From Pseudomonas sp. N3-W (GTDB lineage Bacteria > Pseudomonadota > Gammaproteobacteria > Pseudomonadales > Pseudomonadaceae), in assembly GCF_024970185.1 (NCBI RefSeq), contig NZ_CP103965.1, positions 6,095,001-6,159,000 of the forward strand: a stretch of 64,000 bases of DNA, written 5' to 3'. Below, piece after piece: positions 1-8,913 of the stretch. The position numbers were made by a program, and so were the translations under genes. Under the pieces are notes generated by a model. That model saw nothing but the letters and a program-made list of their open reading frames with translations. It searched no databases and was not told where the DNA came from. Each line of letters starts with the position of its first letter. Position 1 is the first letter of the stretch.

Positions 1-96
1 CTGACCATCATCGTGCTCGGCAGCGGCGTGTATTTGTGGGTAGTACGGCGCAAGGCCGCCAAACCTGTACTCACCAAGACGCAGGTGCCAGCATGA
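1..96 (+). CDS. C-terminal end of a PepSY-type inner-membrane protein (partial)
   Basis: Only the last 31 codons are inside the window. They encode a hydrophobic stretch with the motif GVYLWVVRRK followed by a short polar tail, which is how the last membrane helix of PepSY-associated transmembrane proteins usually ends. These proteins are often linked to iron or siderophore uptake. The stop codon overlaps the start of the next gene (ATGA), so the two are probably translated together. The family call rests on this short tail only, and another membrane protein cannot be excluded. Confidence 0.5.
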   Translation: MTIIVLGSGVYLWVVRRKAAKPVLTKTQVPA

Positions 97-272
97 GGCC
101 ACGTCAGTCGAACTTCTGGAAGGTCTTTGCGACGCCAGCGGTGATTGGCCTGCTCAGTGCCGCCGGGTTGTTCGCGGCATTGTTGGGGGATGGTGTGTGG
201 GATGCGTTGAGCTGGGTCGGCTTGGGCATTCCGGCCGTCCTAGCCCTGCGCGGCCTCCTGCAACGCCACTAA
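93..272 (+). CDS. Small membrane protein, 59 aa
   Basis: The ATG at 93 overlaps the stop of the preceding PepSY-like gene, which favours this start over an upstream in-frame ATG at 36. The product has a short basic N-terminus and two hydrophobic segments (about residues 11-30 and 36-52), so it should be a two-helix inner-membrane protein. Small membrane proteins of unknown function often follow PepSY genes in Pseudomonas and may belong to the same transport complex; that is inference from position only. I do not recognise a named family. Confidence 0.6.
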   Translation: MRPRQSNFWKVFATPAVIGLLSAAGLFAALLGDGVWDALSWVGLGIPAVLALRGLLQRH

Positions 273-360
273 CCGCTGTGGCATCAGTGTGTTTTCTGAT
301 CTTGAGCTATCAGGGCAACACGCTATGCTGCCCCACACTGCCACCGACCGAGACGCTGCC

Positions 361-990
361 ATGTCCGCCCCGAGCATGACCCTGTTCCACAACCCGCTGT
401 CGCCCTTCGTCCGCAAAGTCCTGGTGCTGCTGCATGAAACCGGTCAACAGGACCGCGTGGCGCTGCAAAGCAGTGTGCTCAGCCCGGTCAGTCCGGATCT
501 GGCCCTCAATGAAGACAACCCCCTGGGCAAGATCCCGGCCCTGCGCCTGGCCGACGGCAACGTCATCCACGACAGCCGGGTGATACTTGACTACCTCGAT
601 CACCAACACGTCGGCAACCCGCTGATCCCACGGGACGGCTCGGCCCGCTGGCGCCGCCTGACCCTGGCGTCCATGGCCGACGGCATCATGGATGCGGCAG
701 TGCTGATTCGTTACGAAGTCGCCCTGCGCGCCCCTGAAAAACAATGGGACGAATGGCTCGACGGCCAGCGCGACAAGATCCGACGCACCTTGGTCATGCT
801 CGAAAAAGACGCGATTGCCGAGCTGACCAGCCATTTCGATGTGGCGGCGATCAGCGTGGCCTGCGCCTTGGGTTATCTGGACTTGCGCCATCCAGACCTG
901 CAATGGCGCGAGGCGAATCCGCAATTGGCTGCGTGGTTTTTTGAGGTGAGTCAGCGCGCTTCAATGCTGGCGACCCTGCCCAAGGTTTGA
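361..990 (+). CDS. Glutathione S-transferase family protein
   Basis: This is a 209-residue soluble protein with an N-terminal thioredoxin-like domain. The SPFVRKV segment at about residue 14 carries the likely catalytic serine. It is followed by the cis-proline loop (GKIPAL) and by DSRVILDYLD, the glutathione gamma-glutamyl binding region. The rest is a helical C-terminal domain. Length and motif order fit bacterial GSTs of the YibF-like type; the substrate cannot be read from sequence. I chose ATG 361 because the thioredoxin fold starts directly after it. An in-frame ATG at 289 would add 24 residues with no domain content. Confidence 0.85.
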   Translation: MSAPSMTLFHNPLSPFVRKVLVLLHETGQQDRVALQSSVLSPVSPDLALNEDNPLGKIPALRLADGNVIHDSRVILDYLDHQHVGNPLIPRDGSARWRRLTLASMADGIMDAAVLIRYEVALRAPEKQWDEWLDGQRDKIRRTLVMLEKDAIAELTSHFDVAAISVACALGYLDLRHPDLQWREANPQLAAWFFEVSQRASMLATLPKV

Positions 991-1009
991 ACCGCCAACG
1001 CCCAAAACC

Positions 1010-1025
1010 CTAGCAGTTCTGCTAG
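1010..1025. promoter_or_regulatory. 16-bp palindrome upstream of mini-RHS gene 1
   Basis: CTAGCAGTTCTGCTAG is a perfect inverted repeat with 7-bp arms and a 2-bp centre. It starts 84 bp before the GTG start at 1094. Near-identical sites stand 83-85 bp before three of the four other mini-RHS genes. The constant distance suggests a regulator binding site or a fixed promoter element; the binding factor is unknown. Confidence 0.6.
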
Positions 1026-1093
1026 TAGGCAACGGCTCGCAAATCTCCGATGCTAAAGGCCTCGTTAATCGGACCTTGAACGGAGCTCAGCCA

Positions 1094-2140
1094 GTGCCTA
1101 CTTCCTCCCGCGAAACCGTATTGTGTCGCTACCGCTACGACGCCCTGGATCGCCAGCATAGCTGCTCACCCCCGCAGCAGCCGGACATCCAACGCTTTTA
1201 CTGCAAAAGCCGTTTATCCACCGAAATACAAGGCGCGGTACAGACCAGCTTCTTCCAGCATGAAGACCAGTTGCTCGCGCAACAGCAAGTCGGCGACGCC
1301 AGGCTCGACACCACGCTGCTGGCGACGGACCAGCAACGCTCAGTGCTGAACGCGCTCGACGCGAATCAGCCCAATCCCCTGGCCTACTCGCCCTATGGCC
1401 ATCGACCGCGGGGCAATGGCCTGCTCAGCCTGCTCGGGTTCAACGGTGAACGATCGGACCTGGTGACTGGGCACTATCATTTGGGTAATGGTTATCGGCA
1501 GTTCAACCCAGTGTTGATGCGCTTTAACAGCCCGGACAGTTTGAGTCCGTTTGGGGATGGCGGGTTGAATGCGTATGCGTATTGTGCGGGGGATCCGATT
1601 AACCGGAGAGACCCGACGGGACATATTCGAATCCCCGCGCCTATTTTTGATGATGTATTCGGAAATACCCAGTTACTCATGAGACGTTCCGGCCATCCCA
1701 AGATCCAATTCGACGCAACCATAAACAAAACAACCGAACTTTTCGGCGGATCGAAAAAATTTAAAATACTCGCCGACGCCAAAGGCGTAACCCCCGAAAG
1801 GCTTATGCTCGACACTTTACTTCCAGAAAAGCCGACCATTGCGTTCAGAGAAATCGATCCGCTAGAGGACAAACTGCTGTATCTGCAGCAGCAAGAATCA
1901 CGACTTAGGGTTCTTCTGAAAAACAAGAACGTCAGCGAGGAACTGTTATTCTCGGAAAACCCCTATATCAAATACCTTGACGAAACCGGCGTGCGAAACT
2001 TAAAACAAGACCTACTTACCAACACCAATGATTTAAGTAACGAGATTTCGTATTTGACAGGTCTGCGCGATGGGGCTGACACCCCATATTTCAATGTGAA
2101 ATTCTGGCAGGAGAGCGCCGCCAAATTAAGAACAGCATAA
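1094..2140 (+). CDS. Mini-RHS protein 1: RHS core plus unrecognised C-terminal domain
   Basis: The product has 348 residues. About 175 residues form a short RHS-repeat-associated core that ends in the standard signature NAYAYCAGDP...RDPTGH. The long series of YD repeats that forms the cage of full Rhs toxins is missing. The C-terminal 170 residues differ from all the paralogues here. They are AT-richer in DNA and hold a lysine/glutamate-rich region with predicted coiled coil (about residues 255-320). I do not recognise this domain. GTG 1094 was chosen because a GGAG sits 8 bp upstream, exactly as in the paralogue at 6073. No immunity gene is visible next to it. Confidence 0.8.
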   Translation: MPTSSRETVLCRYRYDALDRQHSCSPPQQPDIQRFYCKSRLSTEIQGAVQTSFFQHEDQLLAQQQVGDARLDTTLLATDQQRSVLNALDANQPNPLAYSPYGHRPRGNGLLSLLGFNGERSDLVTGHYHLGNGYRQFNPVLMRFNSPDSLSPFGDGGLNAYAYCAGDPINRRDPTGHIRIPAPIFDDVFGNTQLLMRRSGHPKIQFDATINKTTELFGGSKKFKILADAKGVTPERLMLDTLLPEKPTIAFREIDPLEDKLLYLQQQESRLRVLLKNKNVSEELLFSENPYIKYLDETGVRNLKQDLLTNTNDLSNEISYLTGLRDGADTPYFNVKFWQESAAKLRTA

Positions 2141-2145
2141 ACACC

Positions 2146-2307
2146 TCAAGGTGAGTGAAAACAGGTCGTACGGGGCAATGACGCAGTAGGAAAGCGCATA
2201 TAGAGGGCCGAATACTGAAGTCGACGTACAGGAAACAACCCGGCAATCAGCATCGCCAACTCAGTGCCCACCCGCTGATCCTCACGCAACCCCAACGACC
2301 GGCTCAT
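2146..2307 (-). CDS. Possible small or truncated gene coupled to creD, 53 aa
   Basis: An ATG overlaps the creD stop codon (ATGA) and opens a reading frame of 53 codons. The product begins MSRSLGLREDQRVGTELAML and has a short hydrophobic stretch. It ends 5 bp from the stop of mini-RHS gene 1, which is convergent. The coupling suggests real translation, and the abrupt end suggests the remains of a longer gene cut by insertion of the RHS cassette. I do not recognise the product. It could also be chance. Confidence 0.3.
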   Translation of the reverse strand: MSRSLGLREDQRVGTELAMLIAGLFPVRRLQYSALYMRFPTASLPRTTCFHSP

Positions 2308-3674
2308 TGCACCGCTCCCGTATCAAATTCCAGCGGCTTGGCCGCCTTCTGCCCAATGCCATACCAATCCAGCCTGCGAGTCAGCACCATAAACACACCC
2401 AGCACCCCGAACAGCAGCAACGAGCCCATCAACAACGCATAATCCTCTGCACTCAACAAGCCGTAGAGCAGGCCATACAACGCTGCCAGCCCCGCCGAAA
2501 AGCTCAAGCCATGACGCACGCTGCGCAGTACGTGGCAGACATAGAACCCGATCAACAACACACACCCACTGGCTGACAGCAGATACGCCAGGGCGAAGCC
2601 GATGTGTTCGGACAGCGACAGCAGCAACAGATAGAAGAACGCCAGGGCCACGCCCACCAAGGCGTATTGCACCGGGTGCACCGCCAGGCTTTTCAGTACT
2701 TCGAAGAGAAAGAAACCGGCGAACGTCAGGACGATGAACAACAGCGCATATTTGATCGCCCGGTCGCTTTTCAGGTATTGATCCACCGGGTCAATGAAGC
2801 TAACGCCGAAGCTGCGGCCATTGAACGCCTCGCAACCGCCACCGGACACACAGCTGCTCAGCGCTTCTTGCAGGTTGGTGGAGAAGAATGAGGTCTGCCA
2901 GTTGGCGCTAAACCCCTTTTCAGTGATTTCACGCTGGGCCGGCAGGTAGTTGCCAATGAAGCTGGGGTGCGGCCAGTTGGCGCTCAGCGAGACGTTGCTG
3001 GTCTTGCCCACCGGCAGCACCTGCAACTGACCGGTGCCTTGCAGGGTCAGATTGAAAGCGAAGTTCAATTCAGTGGCGTGAGTGGTGTCCAGCGCCGGCA
3101 ACGTGACGTGCACGCCCTCGCCCAGCAAGCCCACCTGGGTACCCGGCACGAAGTCGAGCTGCTGACCATCGAGCTCCAGCTTCAACGCATTTTCGATGCC
3201 GCGAATATCGCTGATGCCCACCGCCAGAAACGGCTGATCAAACTGATAGTCAGCGAAGTTTTCCTTGATGCCCAACTGCTCCGGCAACGAAAAATGCCCG
3301 CTGATTCGATTGTCCGCGTGAAACAGCCGCGCCTCGTAAATGCCACGCGAGCGCAGCTCGGTCTTCACCTCGCCGTCGAGTTCGAAACGTTCGGGCAGAA
3401 AATACAATCGCCCGCGCTCTTCGCCGGTTTCCTGATAACGCTCGTTGGTTTTCTCGTTGAGCTTCCAGGTGCGCACCACCTTGCGATACGGCACCACCAT
3501 CAGCGGCCCGCTGAGTTGCTGGCTGAAGCTGGAACTGCGGGCGATGTCTTCGAGCACGCCGTCGCGCCGCTGCTGACGGTCCTGGATCATGCCGTTGATC
3601 ATCAGCAACGGGATCAGCAGTAGCAGAATCAATAGGGCAATCGCCCCGAGTTTTAGGGTCAGGCTGCGGTTCAT
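2304..3674 (-). CDS. creD: Inner-membrane protein CreD
   Basis: CreD is the inner-membrane effector of the CreBC regulon; in Pseudomonas it is induced with the response to beta-lactams and penicillin-binding protein inhibition. The 456-residue product has an N-terminal membrane helix, a large periplasmic domain (about residues 40-310) that contains GPLMVVPY, and a C-terminal block of several membrane helices. These features and the length fit the CreD family. The start at 3674 has a GGGAG site 7-8 bp upstream. An in-frame extension to 3890 would add residues with no membrane signal. It is the last clear gene of creB-creC-creD. Confidence 0.9.
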   Translation of the reverse strand: MNRSLTLKLGAIALLILLLLIPLLMINGMIQDRQQRRDGVLEDIARSSSFSQQLSGPLMVVPYRKVVRTWKLNEKTNERYQETGEERGRLYFLPERFELDGEVKTELRSRGIYEARLFHADNRISGHFSLPEQLGIKENFADYQFDQPFLAVGISDIRGIENALKLELDGQQLDFVPGTQVGLLGEGVHVTLPALDTTHATELNFAFNLTLQGTGQLQVLPVGKTSNVSLSANWPHPSFIGNYLPAQREITEKGFSANWQTSFFSTNLQEALSSCVSGGGCEAFNGRSFGVSFIDPVDQYLKSDRAIKYALLFIVLTFAGFFLFEVLKSLAVHPVQYALVGVALAFFYLLLLSLSEHIGFALAYLLSASGCVLLIGFYVCHVLRSVRHGLSFSAGLAALYGLLYGLLSAEDYALLMGSLLLFGVLGVFMVLTRRLDWYGIGQKAAKPLEFDTGAVQ

Positions 3675-3789
3675 GGGGTTTCTCCCTGTTCGAATGGGGG
3701 AGAGTTTGAAAGGTGTGTGTGGGAGATCTGTGGCGCGAATGTGGGATTTGTGTGGAGTCTGCGCGAGCCCCTTCGCGAGCAGGTCGGTC

Positions 3790-5208
3790 CTAAGGCAGGC
3801 GCAACCTGACCTGCACCCCACCCTCGACATTGCCAATGCGAAACTCACCCTTATGCAGCTTGACCACTTCCTCGACAAAATTGAGCCCAAGCCCGGTACT
3901 CTTACGCCCGCTGTCCGGACGCGCCAATGAGTAAAAGCGCTCGCTCAAGCGCGGCAACGCATAATCAGGAATCGCCTCAGCCTGGTTGAACAACGTGAAC
4001 TCAACCTGCTCCCCCACCCGCTCGGCACTGAAACGCAGCAGCCCGCCAACCGGGGTAAAGTCCAAGGCATTCTCAAGCAGATTACCCAGTGCCTGACGTA
4101 GCAGAAACGGCTCGCCCAGCACCTCCAGGTCATCTGGAATCAGCAGCTCAACCCGCAACTGCCTGCCTTCAATCCGCGCCACCTGGCCATCCAGCAAGTT
4201 GTCGACCAAGGCTGCCAATGGCACGGTTACACGCGCCTCCAGCCCTTGCCGTTGCTCGACTTGCGCCAGATTCAGCAACCGCTCGATCAACTGCTGCATC
4301 CGCGCGCTTTCACTGTCGATATTGCTGACAAACCGCTGGCGTTGCGCCAACGGCATATCGCTTTCCAGTAACTCCGCGGCACCGCGAATCGCCGCCAGCG
4401 GGCTTTTCAGTTCGTGGGTCAGGGTATGGACGTAGCGCTCGACATAGGCCTTGCCTTCCAGCTGAGTACGCATCTGCTCCACCGCCGTGGCCAGTTGCTC
4501 CAGTTCGCCGCCGCGATAGTGCGGCACCTCGATCTTGCGGCCTTCGCTGACGGCCTGGGCGTACACCGTCAACCGTCGCAGTGCCGCGCTCAGCCACCAG
4601 GACAACAGCGCGCCGAACAGCAGGCCGAGGCCGATCAACCCGGCACCATAAATCAGCAATCGTCGCTCGGTGCGATCGATATAAGGCTGCAACGAGCTGT
4701 TGGGTTTCGCCACGGTGACAACGCCGATGATCTGACCGTTGTCACGAATCGGCGCGCCGACGTGCATCACCGAAGAGTTCGCATCGTTCGGGTCGCTGCG
4801 GGTGGAACGCGCACCGTATTCGCCCAGCAGGGTCAGATAAACGTCGTTCCAGCGCGAGTAGTCCTGCCCCACCGCCTCGCCACTGGAGTCCAGCACCACG
4901 ATGCCCTTGGCGTCGGTAACGTAAATACGGTGGTTGACCTGGTTCTTCGGCAAGCCCCAGATAGTGGCGTTCGGTTGCCGCTCGCCATAGGCCTTGAGCA
5001 GTTGCGGCCAGTGATTCTGGTTAAGGGTGCCGGTCTTGAAATCGTCGCGCAGAATCTCGGCCATCAGGTTGGCCGTATCCACAAGCGTTTCTTCGGTGGA
5101 CTGGCGCACGCCGGGGCGGATTTCCTCCATCACGGTGCTGAGCACGAAGTAACCGGTCAGGCCGATGAACAGCGCATAGACCAGAAAGATGCGGATCCCC
5201 AATGGCAT
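3790..5208 (-). CDS. creC: Two-component sensor histidine kinase CreC
   Basis: The 472-residue membrane kinase has a first transmembrane helix at about residues 7-27, a periplasmic sensor region, a second helix near residue 185, a HAMP linker, the dimerisation box THELKSPLAAIRG with the phospho-accepting histidine, and an ATPase domain with the N box (NLLENALDF) and GLGLNFV. It phosphorylates CreB. Its start overlaps the creB stop (ATGA), so the two are translationally coupled. CreC controls genes for carbon metabolism and, in pseudomonads, beta-lactam response and biofilm traits. Confidence 0.92.
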   Translation of the reverse strand: MPLGIRIFLVYALFIGLTGYFVLSTVMEEIRPGVRQSTEETLVDTANLMAEILRDDFKTGTLNQNHWPQLLKAYGERQPNATIWGLPKNQVNHRIYVTDAKGIVVLDSSGEAVGQDYSRWNDVYLTLLGEYGARSTRSDPNDANSSVMHVGAPIRDNGQIIGVVTVAKPNSSLQPYIDRTERRLLIYGAGLIGLGLLFGALLSWWLSAALRRLTVYAQAVSEGRKIEVPHYRGGELEQLATAVEQMRTQLEGKAYVERYVHTLTHELKSPLAAIRGAAELLESDMPLAQRQRFVSNIDSESARMQQLIERLLNLAQVEQRQGLEARVTVPLAALVDNLLDGQVARIEGRQLRVELLIPDDLEVLGEPFLLRQALGNLLENALDFTPVGGLLRFSAERVGEQVEFTLFNQAEAIPDYALPRLSERFYSLARPDSGRKSTGLGLNFVEEVVKLHKGEFRIGNVEGGVQVRLRLP

Positions 5209-5891
5209 CAGCTGTGCCTCGGGCTGTAGCTGTAGCCAATGCCGCGATGAGTCTGGATCGGTTCGGCGCCGGTGCTCACCAGCCGCAGCTTGGCGCGCAC
5301 GCTCTTGATATGGCTGTCGATACTGCGCTCATAACCGGCATCAGCAGCGATGCCCAGCGCATCGAGCAATTGTTCTCGGCTGAACACCCGTTCGGGTTGT
5401 TCCAGCAGGCATTGCAGCAGACGGAACTCGTGGCGGGTCAACGTCAGCACCTGGCCGCGATAGCTGATCTGCACCCGTTCGATGTCGATACGAAACATCG
5501 CCGAAGGAACATCTGCCACCGTCACTCGCGGTGCCATGCGTTTGAGAATCGCCCGGACCCGCGCCGCCACTTCTCGCGGGCTGAACGGCTTGACCACGTA
5601 ATCGTCGGCACCAATCTCCAGGCCCACCACGCGGTCGATCTCGCCATCACGGGCACTGAGGAAAATCACCGGCACCTCGCTGAAACGCCGCAGTTGCTTG
5701 CAGGTTTCAAAGCCGCTGATGTCCGGCAGGCCGATGTCGAGAATGATCAGGTCAGCCGGCGTCTGCCGCTGATGCTCAAGCGCCACCGCGCCGAGGCTCA
5801 CCCAGGACGTGGTAAAGCCTTCGCCCTGCAAGGCGAAAATCAGGGTGTCGGCAATCGCCGCTTCGTCTTCGACAATCAGAATATGAGGCAT
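5208..5891 (-). CDS. creB: Two-component response regulator CreB
   Basis: This is a 227-residue OmpR/PhoB-type regulator. The receiver domain shows the acidic pocket (VEDE), the phospho-acceptor in ILDIGLPD and the conserved lysine in VKPFSPRE. The C-terminal half is a winged-helix DNA-binding domain ending with RGIGYSY. It is the first gene of creB-creC-creD. I looked for the TTCAC direct repeat recognised by E. coli CreB in front of creB and creD and saw no convincing copy. Confidence 0.92.
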   Translation of the reverse strand: MPHILIVEDEAAIADTLIFALQGEGFTTSWVSLGAVALEHQRQTPADLIILDIGLPDISGFETCKQLRRFSEVPVIFLSARDGEIDRVVGLEIGADDYVVKPFSPREVAARVRAILKRMAPRVTVADVPSAMFRIDIERVQISYRGQVLTLTRHEFRLLQCLLEQPERVFSREQLLDALGIAADAGYERSIDSHIKSVRAKLRLVSTGAEPIQTHRGIGYSYSPRHS

Positions 5892-5989
5892 GACGTCCGA
5901 GCCCGGCAGTTAAGTGGGGCGAACGGTGAACCAAGGGGCAATCGCCGTCAATCGCAGGGTATGCAAATTGGCGGCGCGGTCTGTAATCC

Positions 5990-6005
5990 CTAGCAGTTCT
6001 GATAG
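5990..6005. promoter_or_regulatory. 16-bp near-palindrome upstream of mini-RHS gene 2
   Basis: CTAGCAGTTCTGATAG differs at one position from the perfect palindrome at 1010 and starts 83 bp before the start codon at 6073. The following bases TAGGCAACGGCT are also shared with the copy at 1010. Confidence 0.6.
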
Positions 6006-6072
6006 TAGGCAACGGCTGAAAAAGCTCGGATGCTGGAGGTCCGTCTTTTTGGACGTGCACGGAGCTATGTCA

Positions 6073-7158
6073 ATGCCTGACTCACCTCGCGAAACCATAC
6101 TGTGCCGCTACCGCTACGACCCGCTGGATCGCCTGGCCGACTGCGAGCCATCCGCGCAGGCCGACATCCAACGCTTTTACTGCAAAAGCCGCCTGGCCAC
6201 TGAAGTACAAGGCGCGGTGCAGACCAGCGTCTTTCAACATGAAGACCAGTTGCTGGCGCAACGCCAGGCCCAAAGCGGCAGGTTCGACACCACGCTGCTG
6301 GCGACCGATCAGCAGCGCTCGGTGTTGAATGCGCTCGACGCCACCCAGCCCAATCCCCTCGCCTATTCGCCCTATGGTCATCGGCCACAGGGGAATGGGT
6401 TGCTCAGTTTGCTGGGGTTCAACGGCGAACGGCCGGACCCGGTGACCGGGCATTATCATTTGGGCAATGGGTATCGGCAGTTCAATCCGGTGTTGATGCG
6501 GTTCAACAGCCCGGACAGTTGGAGCCCGTTTGGGGAGGGTGGGGTGAATGCGTATGCGTATTGTGGTGGGGATCCGGTCAATCGGAGTGATCCGAGTGGG
6601 CATCTTGGGCCAAAGCTTGGAATTGGAGTACTTCGGGCGGCAGCGCAAGCAACGAACATTGCGCCACCGCCAGTGCTGCCATCGTTAGAAGCTCAAATAC
6701 TGTCTCGTGTGTCAAAAACAGCCACTTCGTCATCAACAAACGTTACTTCGTTGGCCAGTCAGACACCGACTCTAACGAGAGTACCAACCGAGCAAGTCAA
6801 TTATCACGCCGTTCATTTGGAGATCGATTTACCCTCCCCCGTACCAGCCAGTCCCGGTCACCGTTTCCAGGATATTTCGAGATCTGCACGAACGCCAGAC
6901 ACTTTCCTGTCGGGCCAAACAATGTATGGCAATGGTGGAATGAACGGACCTCGCGTCAGGTTACTCCCCACCGAATCCACCCTTACGCGAGGGACTACCG
7001 ACCCCTCTCGAGGAACAATGAGCAGCGCTCCGCAACCACAACTTTCCCAAGCACAAATAGACGCAGAATGGGACCGGCTGTTAGCAGAGCAAGCAGCCTC
7101 GACAGGCTTTGGCGGTCAGGATGTCCTGTCAGGCAACATGGGTCGAATACGCCGCTAA
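6073..7158 (+). CDS. Mini-RHS protein 2: RHS core plus low-complexity C-terminus
   Basis: The product has 361 residues. The first 178 match the other mini-RHS cores, ending NAYAYCGGDP...SDPSGH. The C-terminal 180 residues are rich in Pro, Ser, Thr, Ala and Gln, with no hydrophobic core or recognisable catalytic motif, so this part looks disordered. ATG 6073 has GGAG 8 bp upstream; the in-frame ATG at 6067 is only 2 bp from that site and is less likely. It may be an inactive or degraded cassette, or one whose tail works in binding. No adjacent immunity gene is seen. Confidence 0.78.
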   Translation: MPDSPRETILCRYRYDPLDRLADCEPSAQADIQRFYCKSRLATEVQGAVQTSVFQHEDQLLAQRQAQSGRFDTTLLATDQQRSVLNALDATQPNPLAYSPYGHRPQGNGLLSLLGFNGERPDPVTGHYHLGNGYRQFNPVLMRFNSPDSWSPFGEGGVNAYAYCGGDPVNRSDPSGHLGPKLGIGVLRAAAQATNIAPPPVLPSLEAQILSRVSKTATSSSTNVTSLASQTPTLTRVPTEQVNYHAVHLEIDLPSPVPASPGHRFQDISRSARTPDTFLSGQTMYGNGGMNGPRVRLLPTESTLTRGTTDPSRGTMSSAPQPQLSQAQIDAEWDRLLAEQAASTGFGGQDVLSGNMGRIRR

Positions 7159-7184
7159 TGAACTGCTGTTTACTTCACAGCACC

Positions 7185-7688
7185 TCAACAATCCGGCTTG
7201 TCCGCCGTAAACCGTCGAGCCGGATTCACCGCCGCGCCAAATTCACGCAGCGCCTTGGCCCCAATCAGCAGCGGATAATTGAAGCTGCTGCGGTCCGTCA
7301 GGTTCACCTCAACCGTGCGCTTGACGTTGCCCAGGCACAGCTCCAGATCGACCACCGGGCGCTTGGCGACTTCGGTGCCGTTGTCATCGTCACCCTCGTC
7401 GGCGCGGCTCTTGATCTTGCTGATTCGTGCGACCTTGTGTTCATAGACCTTGTTGCCGCCGTCCTTGGTGCCGAGGCGGAAACGCACCCAGTCTTCGCCG
7501 TTGCGGCTAAAGGTTTCGATGTCCTTGGCTGACAGCGACGCAGTCAGGGCGCCGGTGTCCATCTTGGCCTTGAGCACTTCGCCGCCGATTTCCGGCAGCG
7601 CGATGTATTCGTAGCGCCCGTACAGGGTCGGCTCGGCGGCCAGGACCGGCAGGGCCACGAGGGAAAGCAGTGCAAGGAGGGATTTCAC
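7185..7688 (-). CDS. Secreted retropepsin-like protease homologue (RimK-linked zinc protease family)
   Basis: The 167-residue product starts with a signal peptide (KSLLALLSLVALPVLAAEP). The mature part has the motif KMDTGALTASL, the D-T-G triad of pepsin-like aspartic folds, and later PLLIGAKAL. This fits the family annotated as putative ATP-dependent zinc protease (PF05618), often found near RimK-type ligases. No rimK is in this window. The start is GTG 7688, preceded by AAGGA at 10 bp; no ATG fits the signal peptide. Confidence 0.78.
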   Translation of the reverse strand: MKSLLALLSLVALPVLAAEPTLYGRYEYIALPEIGGEVLKAKMDTGALTASLSAKDIETFSRNGEDWVRFRLGTKDGGNKVYEHKVARISKIKSRADEGDDDNGTEVAKRPVVDLELCLGNVKRTVEVNLTDRSSFNYPLLIGAKALREFGAAVNPARRFTADKPDC

Positions 7689-7791
7689 GTAGTCGGGTTC
7701 CTTGGGGAATGAGGGCGTCGAATGTGGGATTTTAGACCGCCAGTGATGAATTGGTTCGTTCGTCAGATCGCTTCGTCGGAACGCCGCCCGG

Positions 7792-7870
7792 GGCAAGCCC
7801 GCTCCCACAGGGAATTGGTGCTGGGCCCAACCCAAAACCCTGTGGGAGCGGGCTTGCCCGCGAAGGGGCC
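7792..7870. repeat. Inverted pair of REP elements
   Basis: Two facing copies of the REP unit (left GCAAGCCCGCTCCCACAG; right, its complement) are separated by about 30 bp. They lie between divergent genes. Such paired REPs form hairpins in RNA and are typical of P. fluorescens-type genomes. No RAYT transposase gene is in the window. Confidence 0.85.
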
Positions 7871-8010
7871 AGATCAATCACCACAGCAATCCAACTGATC
7901 ATTCCACTCAAGCATACCCCCGCAAAAGTGAAACATTCGTCACCGCCGATTTGGCCTGTCGCCCCAACCTGCTTATCATGTCGCGCCCAAAACGCTTGCA
8001 AGAGTCACTT

Positions 8011-8898
8011 ATGCGCCGCCTGCTCACCGGCTGTTTCGTTACGCTGCTGTTGTTACTCAACACCCTGGTGCTGTTCGGACCGCTGATGGTGTTTGCCCTG
8101 CTCAAGCTGATCCTGCCCGGTCGCCTGCGTGATTACGCCTCGTGGTCGGTGATGTGGATCGCCGAGACCTGGGCCGAAATCGACAAGCTGATCTTCCGCC
8201 AGTGCATCCCCACCCAATGGGACATCCGTGGCGGCGATGACTTGCGCGGCGACACGTCTTATCTGGTGATCAGCAACCACCAATCCTGGGTCGACATTCC
8301 CGCGCTGATCCAGACCCTGAATCGGCGCACGCCGTTCTTCAAATTCTTCCTCAAGAAAGAACTGATCTGGGTGCCGTTCCTGGGACTGGCCTGGTGGGCG
8401 CTGGATTACCCGTTCATGAAACGCTACACCAAGGCGTTCCTGGCGAAGAACCCGCAACTGCAAGGCAAGGATCTGGAGATCACCAAAGCCGCCTGCGAGC
8501 TGTTCAAGCGCCAGCCGGTGACCGTGGTCAATTACCTGGAAGGCACGCGCTTCACTGCCGCGAAAAGCGCACAGCAGCAGTCACCGTTCACCCACCTGCT
8601 CAAGCCCAAGGCGGGCGGCGTGGCGTTCGTGCTGGCGGCGATGGGCGAACAGCTGGACGCCATTCTCGATGTGACGGTGGTCTATCCGCAGCAGAACATT
8701 CCGGGGTTCTGGGACTTGATCTGCGGCAGCGTGCCGCGCGTGATCATCGACATTCAGACCCATGAACTGGACCCGGCGCTGTGGCAGGGCGATTACGAAA
8801 ACGATCCGGTGTTTCGCCAGAAAATCCAGAACTGGGTCAACCAGCTCTGGATCGACAAGGACCGGCGTATCGACGCCTTGCGCGCCGAACGCCGTTGA
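8011..8898 (+). CDS. PlsC-type acyltransferase (YihG-like)
   Basis: The 295-residue protein belongs to the lysophosphatidic acid acyltransferase superfamily. It has one N-terminal membrane helix (about residues 5-32), the catalytic NHxxxxD box (SNHQSWVD) and the substrate-binding EGTR box (LEGTRFT). It should transfer acyl groups to lysophospholipid at the inner membrane. Its length and TWAEIDKL segment resemble the E. coli YihG subgroup rather than core PlsC. ATG 8011 fits the membrane helix; no strong ribosome binding site is seen. Confidence 0.85.
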   Translation: MRRLLTGCFVTLLLLLNTLVLFGPLMVFALLKLILPGRLRDYASWSVMWIAETWAEIDKLIFRQCIPTQWDIRGGDDLRGDTSYLVISNHQSWVDIPALIQTLNRRTPFFKFFLKKELIWVPFLGLAWWALDYPFMKRYTKAFLAKNPQLQGKDLEITKAACELFKRQPVTVVNYLEGTRFTAAKSAQQQSPFTHLLKPKAGGVAFVLAAMGEQLDAILDVTVVYPQQNIPGFWDLICGSVPRVIIDIQTHELDPALWQGDYENDPVFRQKIQNWVNQLWIDKDRRIDALRAERR

Positions 8899-8913
8899 TC
8901 CGCCGGGGCCTGC

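Noticed and set aside
3675..3789. A CreB-binding direct repeat (TTCAC-N6-TTCAC) in front of creD
   Set aside because: Only isolated TTCAC-like or GTGAA-like pentamers were found; no pair with the right spacing.
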